This document shows positions 55,208-63,003 of a stretch of 64,000 nucleotides of DNA, piece by piece. This stretch comes from Pseudodesulfovibrio sp. JC047. GTDB taxonomy: Bacteria; Desulfobacterota; Desulfovibrionia; Desulfovibrionales; Desulfovibrionaceae. A program made the position numbers and the translations under genes. The notes beneath the pieces are model-generated. The model ran no database searches. It was given only the letters and a program-made list of their open reading frames with translations, and was not told the DNA's origin. Each line of letters starts with the position of its first letter. Position 1 is the stretch's first letter. The stretch lies in contig NZ_WUEH01000003.1 of NCBI RefSeq assembly GCF_010468615.1, forward strand, positions 124,001-188,000, in the 5' to 3' direction.

Positions 55208-56845
55208 ATGAGCGATTACACATTTTTACGGAATCTGATTTTAAGCATCAACAGCAGTCTGGATTTTGCCCAGGCCATGCGAGCCACGTATGCTTTCCTG
55301 TCTCAACATCTTCCAATTGTCGGCATATCCCTGCATCGATTTCTACCCCAGCTCCATTCGACACAACTGGATTTTCTGACAACGAAAAATGAATTCTACG
55401 CATTGGATACGCTTGTCCCCTTATCGGACCAAAGCATGGAACGGCTGCAACAGCATGAGCAGGCCAAAGATATCTCCCATGGATGCAGCTGGAAAGAAGC
55501 ATCCATGGGCAAATGCCTCAATCACGCGCTAGCGGGCTTCATCCCTCCCGGGGATCACTCATTTCTGGTGGCCATTTTAACTGCGGGCGACCACATCGTG
55601 GGTCACCTCTGTCTGGTCGGAAAAGAAAAGAACTGTTTTACCCCCGAACATGAGGCCTTACTGGAATTAATGCGGGCACCTGTGGGGCTGGCCATGATGA
55701 ATCTGCTCCAACACCGGAAGACCCATGAATTGCAAATGCGACTGGATGAACACCGACGGCAACTGGCCGGAGAGGTCAGCCTGCTGAAAGAAACGTCCAT
55801 CATCGGCAAGGATGGAGGCTTACGGCACACCATGCAGATGGTTGAACAACTGACAGGCAGTGACGCGCCCGTGCTTATCATGGGAGAAACCGGCACTGGC
55901 AAGGAATTGATTGCTGACGCGGTCCAACGGGTATCAGCCCAAAGAGACGGCCCATATCTCAAGATGAACTGTGGAGCGATCCCGGAATCCCTCATCGACA
56001 GTGAATTGTTCGGCTATCAGAAGGGCGCGTTTACCGGCGCATTGACCGACAAACCCGGAAAATTCGAACAGGCATCAGGCGGCACCCTTTTTCTCGATGA
56101 AATCGGCGAACTGTCTCCTTCATCACAAGTCCGACTCCTGCGCGTCTTGCAGGACAAGGTCGTGGAACGAGTGGGTGGCATCAGGTCCATCAGGATTGAT
56201 GTCCGCATCATTGCGGCCACCAACCGTCCTCTTGAGAGCATGATGCAGGCCGGAACTTTCCGGGAAGACCTCTATTATCGGCTGAACGTTTTCCCTCTCA
56301 GATTGCCCCCTCTCAGAGACCGTACCGAAGACATTCCCTTATTGATTCACCATTTCATTGAGGAATTCAGCAAAAAGCTCCACATATCAAAGAAGATTGA
56401 AATCGAATCGAATTCAATGAAGCATTTGTATGAATATTCATGGCCAGGCAATATTCGGGAACTCAGAAACCTGGTCGAACGCGCATTGACCGTGCACCCG
56501 TCCGGCAAGGTAAATCTTGCTCAATACCTGCCGCAGGACCCGGGCTGGTACCTCTCAGCCGAAGAAAGTCCGGGCTACCTGAAAAAAATGATCCAGGAAG
56601 AAGTGGCAGCGACCCTTGCGACCATCAAACTGCCCGAAGCGCAATCAGAAGTGCCCCAAGACATGAAAGACGAGCCTCCCCTCTCCCTTGATCGAGCCAT
56701 GGCTGCGCACATCAGCACCGTGCTCCACCATTGTCGAGGCAAGGTCAGCGGACCAGGCGGCGCGGCCGAACTTCTGGAGATCAACCCCAGCACGTTGCGC
56801 AAACGGATGAAAAAACTCAATATCAATTTTGGGCATTCAGGATAG
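55208..56845 (+). CDS. Sigma-54 activator with GAF domain, probable rdh regulator
   Basis: A 545-residue enhancer-binding protein. Parts in order: a GAF-like sensing domain (about 1-190), AAA+ core with Walker A GETGTGKE (226-233), the sigma-54 contact loop GAFTGA (273-278) and Walker B FLDEIG (295-300), and a C-terminal Fis helix-turn-helix (GGAAELLEINPSTLRKRMKKL). It is divergent from rdhA, whose promoter is of sigma-54 type, so it most likely senses the organohalide or its redox consequence and turns on rdhABC. Confidence 0.9.
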   Translation: MSDYTFLRNLILSINSSLDFAQAMRATYAFLSQHLPIVGISLHRFLPQLHSTQLDFLTTKNEFYALDTLVPLSDQSMERLQQHEQAKDISHGCSWKEASMGKCLNHALAGFIPPGDHSFLVAILTAGDHIVGHLCLVGKEKNCFTPEHEALLELMRAPVGLAMMNLLQHRKTHELQMRLDEHRRQLAGEVSLLKETSIIGKDGGLRHTMQMVEQLTGSDAPVLIMGETGTGKELIADAVQRVSAQRDGPYLKMNCGAIPESLIDSELFGYQKGAFTGALTDKPGKFEQASGGTLFLDEIGELSPSSQVRLLRVLQDKVVERVGGIRSIRIDVRIIAATNRPLESMMQAGTFREDLYYRLNVFPLRLPPLRDRTEDIPLLIHHFIEEFSKKLHISKKIEIESNSMKHLYEYSWPGNIRELRNLVERALTVHPSGKVNLAQYLPQDPGWYLSAEESPGYLKKMIQEEVAATLATIKLPEAQSEVPQDMKDEPPLSLDRAMAAHISTVLHHCRGKVSGPGGAAELLEINPSTLRKRMKKLNINFGHSG

Positions 56846-56891
56846 AATTCGTCATAAGGGAATGAAGGCATCCGTGCATTTCAACGGCCAA

Positions 56892-57512
56892 TCATTCCCC
56901 TTTTTCAGGTCGATACGGTTCTTCGCGAACACCATGGGAGACAACCAGTTTAAGCATGTAAATCGGTGCAAACCAATCCATTCCAACCGGTGGGGCACAG
57001 ATCTCCGGCCCAATCATGATTGAGAACACAATAATCAAAAATGACACAGGTCGCCGCAAATACAGTGGCAGCCGGTGTATGAAAAGGATGGAAAGCATCA
57101 TGCAACCATACCAAAAAGTCGCGTACCACCAGGTCACAGCAAAGCACAAAGGCACAATGAAAATCTGAAAATGAATAAATGGGAAAAGCACGCGGCTTCC
57201 AACCAGCTTTTCCAACCACGAACGCGCCACGCGTTCCTCGGTGTGCAAAAACCGTTTCATGGACCCAAGCGCATTGGTCACCACCCCACCAACCATGTCC
57301 AAAGCCAGGACACTGGCCACCACAAGTTGTGTCAGGCTCCAATCCAAATCCCGCCAAACCAGAAAATACAACAGGACAGGAGCGAGCACGATCACGTAAT
57401 TCGCGAGCACATTCTCGGCTTTGGTCGCACCATACCCTGTCGTGAACGAAAACGTTCCGGGACATTCCCAGTCAATATGCGCCTTTTTGATGATGAATTT
57501 GTCCTGTGACAT
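56892..57512 (-). CDS. Integral membrane protein of unknown function
   Basis: A 206-residue protein with about five or six hydrophobic helices (for example VLANYVIVLAPVLLYFLVW, LVVASVLALDMVGGVV, ILFIHRLPLYL and FLIIVFSIMIGPEI). There is no signal peptide and no motif I recognise. It is divergent from the TetR gene; their shared promoter region contains a spaced inverted repeat, so the TetR protein probably represses it. Confidence 0.6.
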   Translation of the reverse strand: MSQDKFIIKKAHIDWECPGTFSFTTGYGATKAENVLANYVIVLAPVLLYFLVWRDLDWSLTQLVVASVLALDMVGGVVTNALGSMKRFLHTEERVARSWLEKLVGSRVLFPFIHFQIFIVPLCFAVTWWYATFWYGCMMLSILFIHRLPLYLRRPVSFLIIVFSIMIGPEICAPPVGMDWFAPIYMLKLVVSHGVREEPYRPEKGE

Positions 57513-57592
57513 ACGATACTCCTTCGGATTTTCCTGCCCCTGAACCGATCACCCCTGCCTTCAAGCTCGTCACTGTGCGTATAGTCTTTTTT

Positions 57593-57657
57593 CGACCGTA
57601 TGGACTAAATACGAAATCTTGACTCTGTTCGTCAAGGAATTATAGTCCAGATGGTCG
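57593..57657. promoter_or_regulatory. TetR promoter with flanking inverted repeat
   Basis: CGACCGTATGGACTA (57593-57607) and TAGTCCAGATGGTCG (57643-57657) are imperfect inverted copies (13 of 15). Between and into the right arm lie TTGACT (57619-57624) and TATAGT (57641-57646), 16 bases apart, a good sigma-70 promoter for the TetR gene. A minus-strand promoter for the membrane protein gene likely overlaps. The arrangement suits autoregulation by looping or paired dimers. Confidence 0.6.
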
Positions 57658-57674
57658 AAAAAAAAGGAGACGCA

Positions 57675-58220
57675 ATGCCCAAAATAATAGATCACGAACG
57701 CTATCGAAAGGAACTCGCGGCACAAGCCACCAAAATTTTTCAACAACATGGCTATGCAGGGATGGGAATGCGCCAAATTGCCAAAGAACTCGGCATCTCG
57801 AAAAGTGCGCTCTACCACTATTTCCCGAGTAAGGAGGCCCTGTTCACAGCATGTTCAAAGGCGGTCACATCCTTTGAAGCTGACGAATTCGATGCAGCAT
57901 CCATCGCCGCCATGAACCGACCTGAACGAGCCAGGGCCTTGATCGATTTTTTCATGCGACTCGAAAAGGATTTCAAAGGCGAACTCACGGTTCTGCTGGA
58001 CTATCTCAGGCCGCTCTCACCATCCCTGATCGCCAAAGACGAAAACATGCGTCATTCGAACCAACAATACACAACCATGATCACGGCCTTTGTCGGACCT
58101 GACAAGGCCCAATTCGTGCTATGCCTGATGTACGGTCTGCTCCTCCAGCGACTCTTTGACGGGGGGACAAGCGATCTTCAGGACTTCGAGGAAAAATTGA
58201 TCGCTATCATGGACCACTAA
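57675..58220 (+). CDS. TetR family transcriptional regulator
   Basis: A 181-residue repressor. The helix-turn-helix is QATKIFQQHGYAGMGMRQIAKELGISKSALYHYFPSKEALF (about residues 15-55). AAGGAG five bases before the ATG at 57675 fixes the start; the frame is open eight codons further. It faces the membrane protein gene and lies 400 bases upstream of the P-type ATPase cluster, which it could also control. Confidence 0.88.
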   Translation: MPKIIDHERYRKELAAQATKIFQQHGYAGMGMRQIAKELGISKSALYHYFPSKEALFTACSKAVTSFEADEFDAASIAAMNRPERARALIDFFMRLEKDFKGELTVLLDYLRPLSPSLIAKDENMRHSNQQYTTMITAFVGPDKAQFVLCLMYGLLLQRLFDGGTSDLQDFEEKLIAIMDH

Positions 58221-58615
58221 TCACCGCCGCCCCCTTTCCCGCCCCATTGATCACCGCAAAAGCCAGATATCCTTAACGATATCTGCCATCGCTTTCCCTT
58301 TCAAAAAGACAGAAATCATCCGTCTTTTCCATGCATTTTTACCGCAATATTTCCGTTCGAATCAAAAAAACGACATTTTTGCGTGACAATGAATTCGATT
58401 TTCATTATCAACTCTTTGCTTGCATATGCACGATCACCTGTTCAATGACACACAGAACAGCCAGTCGTCGCATAATGGGCAAAATGACCAGCTGGACACA
58501 GGAAAAACCGCACATGACATGCGCGGTCAAAAAAAACAGCAGTCACTCGTGACAATGAAAAAGACTTTCATTCTCGAATACTGTTGTCCATTCAGGACAA
58601 ATTCACACTCCAGAA
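58221..58615 (+). promoter_or_regulatory. Leader of ATPase cluster with two matching dyads
   Basis: No gene. TGACAATGAA-N7-TTCATTATCA (58384-58410) and TGACAATGAA-N7-TTCATTCTCG (58550-58576) share left arm, spacing and most of the right arm. The halves resemble Fur box halves (GATAATGA/TCATTATC) but the centre is six bases too long. Also present: CAGATATC/GATATCTG (58264-58285) and the palindrome TGCATATGCA (58421-58430). Confidence 0.55.
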
Positions 58616-60844
58616 TTGAGCACTATCGTGAAACAGACCATGACCATCCGCCACTCAATTCCCGGACGAATTCGCGTTCGCATTCGGGACCTGTATAAAA
58701 ACGAAAAACTCGCGTTTTCGTTTGACACTCAACTTGGCACACTCAATTTCGTTAAAAATGTCCGGGTCAACCTCCGCTGCGGCAGCTTGGCGGTTCGCTT
58801 CACGCCGACCTCGGGCGATACCGATGCGATACTCGCCAAGATCACCGACATCCTGCATATCGAAAACACACCCGAGGCGCGGGGTATCCACCCGCCCGCC
58901 TGTGCGTCTTCCCTGTGCGAATGCACGGCCTGTGCAACCACTGAAGCAGGATGCAATCCCGTCAAATCAGCCCTGCACCGTTTCATTGCGGTCAGTTCCG
59001 TCATGGGCGTGGTCTTCACCAGAACCACCATCCTTGGTCTGACCGTCGCCGAGACCGCACTCAGCCCATTGGGACTGGTGGCCCTCGGCCTGTCCTTCCC
59101 ACTCTTCAAACAGGCCTATCACCAACTCAAACAGAAACGTTTTACCCTTGAAGCGTTCCTCGGAGCGAGCTGCGTGGCTGCCGTGGCTGCTGGTGAAGCA
59201 CTCACCGCATTCGAGGTTCTGTGGATCAATTCCGGGGCCGATCTGGTCAAGGCATGGATCACCGAACGCTCCCGCAAATCCATCAGCGACATCTTGGAAG
59301 TCTCCTCCCATCACACCTTTGTCCTCATCAATGGCGTCGAAGTGGAAAAAGACGTCGAAGCCTTGCGCGCAGGTGACATCGTGGTGTTGCACACCAGCGA
59401 AAAAGTCTGCGTGGATGGCGAAATCGTGGATGGCGAAGCGCTCATGGACGAGGCCCCCATTTCCGGCCGGTCGGACTTCATCCCCAAAACAGTCGGGGAC
59501 ACGGTACTGGCCGGAACCTTCGTCCGTCAGGGCGTGATCTACGTCAAGGCCCATGAAGTGGGTGATCGCACCTATCTTTCCCGCGTCCTGAAAATGGTCG
59601 AGGATTCACTGGAAAACCGCGCCCCCATCGAAGGGGTGGCCGACAGGTTGGCCGCCAATCTCATCAAGGTCGGTTTCGTCACCACTGCCGGGACATGGTT
59701 GCTGACCGGCAGCCTGTACCGCGCCTTCACCGTCCTGCTCGTCATGGCCTGTCCCTGCGCCACGGTGCTGGCCGCGTCAACCGCTGTTTCCGCAGCTATC
59801 AGCGCAGCGGCCAAACGCAACATCCTCATCAAGGGTGGCCGCTATCTTGAAGAAGTCGGCAAAACCGATACTGTCTGCTTTGACAAGACCGGCACACTGA
59901 CCACCAACGCCCCCATGCTCGCCCGCATCGTCTCAATGAACGGGACCAACGAGGACGTATTGCTGCAAATGGCGGTCTCCGTAGAGATGCACAATCACCA
60001 CCCATTGGCCCAGGCCATCAAAAACGAAGCGGAGGAACGGTCCATCGTTCCAAAAGAGCATACGGTCTGCGAATATGTCCTTGGCATGGGAATGCGAGCC
60101 GAAGTGTCCAACCGTGAAATTCTTGTCGGCAATCGAAAACTGCTTGAAAAACACGAAGTCCCGGATATCAAAAAAGCCGAGACCACAGCGGCTCCCCTCC
60201 GCCAACAGGGACGCACCGTCCTCTTTGTTGTGGATGACAAGAAAATTCTCGGCCTGCTCGCCTTTGACACCATGATTCGACCCGAAAGTGGCGAAGTCGT
60301 AAAACGGCTCCGACGCGGCGGTGCGGACGCCATCGTGTTGATCACTGGCGACGAGCCGAACACGGCCAACGAATTATCCAGACGGCTCGACATCACCGAG
60401 GTCCACGCCTCGGTCATGCCTGAGGAAAAGGCCACGATTGTCGAGACCATGCAAAAACAGGGAGCGGCCGTTCTCATGGTCGGCGACGGAGTCAATGACG
60501 CTCTTGCCATCACCCACGCCGACGTGGGGGTCGCCATGGGCGCGGGCGGCAGTGAAGTCGCCATCGAAGCGGCGGACATCGCCCTGGTCAACGACGATCT
60601 TGGCGGGCTGGTGTATGTCCAGTCCCTGAGTCAGCAAACGCTGAAAGTCGTCCATCAGAACTTCTGGATCGCAACGGGATCAAATCTCATCGGCGTTGTT
60701 TTCGGGGCCATGGGGATGCTCACGCCCATCATGGCCGGCATGATCCACATCACCCACTCGCTTGGCATCTTGGCAAACTCGGCACGACTGCTGCGCTACG
60801 AGCCTCTGCCACTGGAAACCACCGCGCCAATACAGGAGCAATAA
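58616..60844 (+). CDS. Heavy-metal P-type ATPase, FezB-like
   Basis: A 742-residue P1B-type ATPase. Parts: N-terminal HMA-like domain with TIRHSIPGRIRVR (residues 10-22), a Cys-rich patch (Cys96-Cys113, six cysteines), membrane helices, actuator domain, TM motif CPC (379-381), phosphorylation site DKTGT (423-427), HP motif (462-463) and GDGVNDA. In the actuator the usual TGES is SGRS (283-286), so the dephosphorylation Glu is Arg. In ferrosomes such an ATPase loads iron into membrane compartments; copper or other metal export is an alternative. Start uncertain: TTG 58616, GTG 58628 or ATG 58640, none with a good ribosome site. Confidence 0.78.
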   Translation: MSTIVKQTMTIRHSIPGRIRVRIRDLYKNEKLAFSFDTQLGTLNFVKNVRVNLRCGSLAVRFTPTSGDTDAILAKITDILHIENTPEARGIHPPACASSLCECTACATTEAGCNPVKSALHRFIAVSSVMGVVFTRTTILGLTVAETALSPLGLVALGLSFPLFKQAYHQLKQKRFTLEAFLGASCVAAVAAGEALTAFEVLWINSGADLVKAWITERSRKSISDILEVSSHHTFVLINGVEVEKDVEALRAGDIVVLHTSEKVCVDGEIVDGEALMDEAPISGRSDFIPKTVGDTVLAGTFVRQGVIYVKAHEVGDRTYLSRVLKMVEDSLENRAPIEGVADRLAANLIKVGFVTTAGTWLLTGSLYRAFTVLLVMACPCATVLAASTAVSAAISAAAKRNILIKGGRYLEEVGKTDTVCFDKTGTLTTNAPMLARIVSMNGTNEDVLLQMAVSVEMHNHHPLAQAIKNEAEERSIVPKEHTVCEYVLGMGMRAEVSNREILVGNRKLLEKHEVPDIKKAETTAAPLRQQGRTVLFVVDDKKILGLLAFDTMIRPESGEVVKRLRRGGADAIVLITGDEPNTANELSRRLDITEVHASVMPEEKATIVETMQKQGAAVLMVGDGVNDALAITHADVGVAMGAGGSEVAIEAADIALVNDDLGGLVYVQSLSQQTLKVVHQNFWIATGSNLIGVVFGAMGMLTPIMAGMIHITHSLGILANSARLLRYEPLPLETTAPIQEQ

Positions 60845-60848
60845 GACC

Positions 60849-61160
60849 ATGGATTTCAAACTTTTGATGGAGCTTCGACACCATCTCACGATCAAGCATC
60901 ACGTCCCCGGACGTATCCGGATCAAGTTCGCCCTGGCATTATTGGCGGACTCCCGGGCGCAGGCCCTCAAAAAGGACGCGGGCGACTCACCCCCTCCATT
61001 CATTCGCAACACTTCGGTCAATCTCTTCACCCGAATGGTCGTTATCGAATACGATCCGGACGTGATTGTGCCTGAGAAACTACATGAAGCATTGACCACC
61101 GAGGACCCGGCACGATTCACGGAATTGGCAGCGGAATTCGAACAAATCGTCTCCGCATAA
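60849..61160 (+). CDS. Small HMA-like protein, FezC-like
   Basis: A 103-residue protein that reads like the HMA-like N-terminus of the neighbouring ATPases on its own: TIKHHVPGRIRIKFALALL near the start, then RNTSVNLFTRMVVIEYDPDVIVPEKLHEAL, a beta-alpha-beta ferredoxin-like pattern. It has no CxxC metal motif. It starts four bases after the ATPase stop. In ferrosome clusters as I recall them, a comparable HMA-type protein accompanies the ATPase. Confidence 0.65.
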   Translation: MDFKLLMELRHHLTIKHHVPGRIRIKFALALLADSRAQALKKDAGDSPPPFIRNTSVNLFTRMVVIEYDPDVIVPEKLHEALTTEDPARFTELAAEFEQIVSA

Positions 61161-61185
61161 TAGAGAGCAAAAAGGAGTATTTCAC

Positions 61186-61782
61186 ATGGAAAACATACAA
61201 CAGGCACAGCCCGATATGGGACAGACTCAACCAGCAGGGCAATTCGTACAGCCCCAACCAGGTGGATTGTATCAATACGTTGCCGGAGCCGGATTCGTTC
61301 AGGTCCAGGGCATCCAACCGGCACAGCCCACCATGGGCGCACAGATTCCGACCATGCATCCCGGAACAAATGCACAGGCTGACATGGCCACAGCGCAGGC
61401 AGCCGCACAAGCCGCAGCCTCTCAAGCGGCTCGCCAGACCGCCGACGCCACTGCCGGAATAAATGGACAGGGTATTCCCGAGGGCACGGACCCCAAATTC
61501 GACCAGAACAAATTCGGCCAGATGTACACCGTCATGAACGACGTCATGAACGGCGAGCCAGATCCAACCAAGATCATGGCCTTGTTTCAGGAAACGGACG
61601 GCGATTTCTGGAAAGGTGCCATCGTCGGAGCGGCGGTCGGCTTCCTCGCCAGTAACGAAACCGTGCGAGGTGCCGTCACGGGCGTTGTCGGCTCCATGTT
61701 CGGCAATGGCGATCCCGCAGGCCCACAGGTCACTGTGCCACACCCGACAAATAAGACCTCTTCACTGTCCACTGCATCATAA
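61186..61782 (+). CDS. Gln/Ala-rich glycine-zipper protein
   Basis: A 198-residue protein with a long low-complexity half rich in Gln, Ala, Pro and Met (1-95, including an Ala/Gln stretch at about 66-88) and a C-terminal amphipathic glycine zipper DFWKGAIVGAAVGFLASNETVRGAVTGVVGSMFG. The second half resembles a segment in the 131-residue protein two genes on. It may coat or insert in a membrane surface. Ribosome site AAAGGAG is good. No known family name could be assigned. Confidence 0.65.
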   Translation: MENIQQAQPDMGQTQPAGQFVQPQPGGLYQYVAGAGFVQVQGIQPAQPTMGAQIPTMHPGTNAQADMATAQAAAQAAASQAARQTADATAGINGQGIPEGTDPKFDQNKFGQMYTVMNDVMNGEPDPTKIMALFQETDGDFWKGAIVGAAVGFLASNETVRGAVTGVVGSMFGNGDPAGPQVTVPHPTNKTSSLSTAS

Positions 61783-61793
61783 AGGAACATTCA

Positions 61794-62339
61794 ATGACAC
61801 AAAGTAATTCCACCCCGTCCTTTGCCAGAGCCGCATTTGGTGCCGCTCTGGTCGGAGCGATTATCGGCGGCACTTCGGCTGCCGCACACGGCATCAGGCA
61901 AGTCAAAAACGGCACGGCCACGACAGAGGATGTCGCCCGAACCGTGGCCCGAGAAGCAGGCACCACCGCCGTGGCTGCGGGAACCGCTGGTGCAGTCGTC
62001 GGCACCTTCAGCCTCAGCCCGCTCGTTTCCTCCCTCGGCATTGTGGCGGTGGCCACCGGCGTCAAATACGCCATGGATTCCCTGATCGGTTCACCGACTC
62101 CGGCAATCGCTCAGGCCGAGCATAACCACGCTCCCCTGCAAACGGACCAGACCGCATCAAAGACCCCACCCAAGAAAACTCCGTCAAAAAAGACACCGGC
62201 CAAAAAAGCCGCTCCCAAGAAAAAGACGACAAAAAAGGTGACGGCCAAAAAGACCACCACCTCGAAAAAGACTGCATCGAAAAAGGCATCGACACCCACG
62301 ACAACTGGCACCCCCACCAAAACCGCTGAAAAGAAATAG
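61794..62339 (+). CDS. Glycine-rich membrane protein with Lys/Pro tail
   Basis: A 181-residue protein with two glycine/alanine-rich hydrophobic segments (FARAAFGAALVGAIIGGTSAAAHG and GTAGAVVGTFSLSPLVSSLGIVAVATGV) followed by a basic tail of about 60 residues made of TKK, SKK and AKK repeats, like histone H1 or AlgP tails. The hydrophobic part suggests membrane insertion and the tail binding to nucleic acid, polyphosphate or another anionic surface. Start supported by AAAGGAAC nearby. Confidence 0.65.
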   Translation: MTQSNSTPSFARAAFGAALVGAIIGGTSAAAHGIRQVKNGTATTEDVARTVAREAGTTAVAAGTAGAVVGTFSLSPLVSSLGIVAVATGVKYAMDSLIGSPTPAIAQAEHNHAPLQTDQTASKTPPKKTPSKKTPAKKAAPKKKTTKKVTAKKTTTSKKTASKKASTPTTTGTPTKTAEKK

Positions 62340-62362
62340 CGCACCACAACGAGGAAATCTTC

Positions 62363-62758
62363 ATGAGCGACTCCATCAACCATCCACAGCCAGGCGAATC
62401 ATCCACCGAAGGCGCCTATTCCCGGGACCCGCAAAATCCGACGTATTACTTTCAGGACAGCAATCAGTATGGGACGGTCAACGCCGCACCCACTGCCCAG
62501 TACTCGACACAAACCGCCGCGCAAACAGCACCGGTCCCCACGGATTCCTCCATGGCCTCGTGGGTCAACTTCACCAGCACCGACTATCTCAAAGGCCTTG
62601 CCCTTGGCGCAGGTGTGGCACTTGTTGTCACCAACCCCACCGTGCAAAAAACCGTTGTTTCCGGCGCGGTCAAGATGTGGGCGGCCCTTCAGGGAGGCGT
62701 CGAGGAATTGAAGGAACAAGTGCAGGACGCCAAAGCGGAAATCAGTCAACAGGATTAA
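62363..62758 (+). CDS. YtxH-like glycine-zipper membrane protein
   Basis: A 131-residue protein with a disordered Gln/Tyr/Thr-rich start and a membrane segment YLKGLALGAGVALVVTNPTVQKTVVSGAVKMW, then an acidic/basic helix (ALQGGVEELKEQVQDAKAEI). The pattern KG-x3-GA-V-x-N-x-TV matches that of the 198-residue protein upstream, so the two may be paralogous shell or scaffold parts. GAGGA precedes the ATG. Confidence 0.65.
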   Translation: MSDSINHPQPGESSTEGAYSRDPQNPTYYFQDSNQYGTVNAAPTAQYSTQTAAQTAPVPTDSSMASWVNFTSTDYLKGLALGAGVALVVTNPTVQKTVVSGAVKMWAALQGGVEELKEQVQDAKAEISQQD

Positions 62759-62762
62759 GCAG

Positions 62763-62984
62763 ATGGCAGTCACCAAAAGTACCCCCCCGTCCAGTGCATC
62801 GGGGATGTCGTCCAAGACGAAAAAGACGCTGGCAAAGGCCGGTATGGCGACGACTCTCGGAACACTGGTCGCTACTGGGCTAATGGAAACCAACAAGACG
62901 GACACCTTGAAAAAAGTCCACCTCTGGTCCGGTTTCGCCCTGGTCGGCTTCTCATACTGGCATTATTCCCTCTATAAAAAATAA
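62763..62984 (+). CDS. Small membrane protein with His pair
   Basis: A 73-residue protein: a Ser/Lys-rich start, a short hydrophobic stretch (GMATTLGTLVATGLM) and a C-terminal helix KKVHLWSGFALVGFSYWHYSLYKK with two histidines spaced as in some haem- or metal-binding helices. Four bases separate it from the previous stop. Family not recognised; found here only in the context of the ATPase cluster. Confidence 0.6.
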   Translation: MAVTKSTPPSSASGMSSKTKKTLAKAGMATTLGTLVATGLMETNKTDTLKKVHLWSGFALVGFSYWHYSLYKK

Positions 62985-63003
62985 GCGACCTGCGGAGACA
63001 CCC

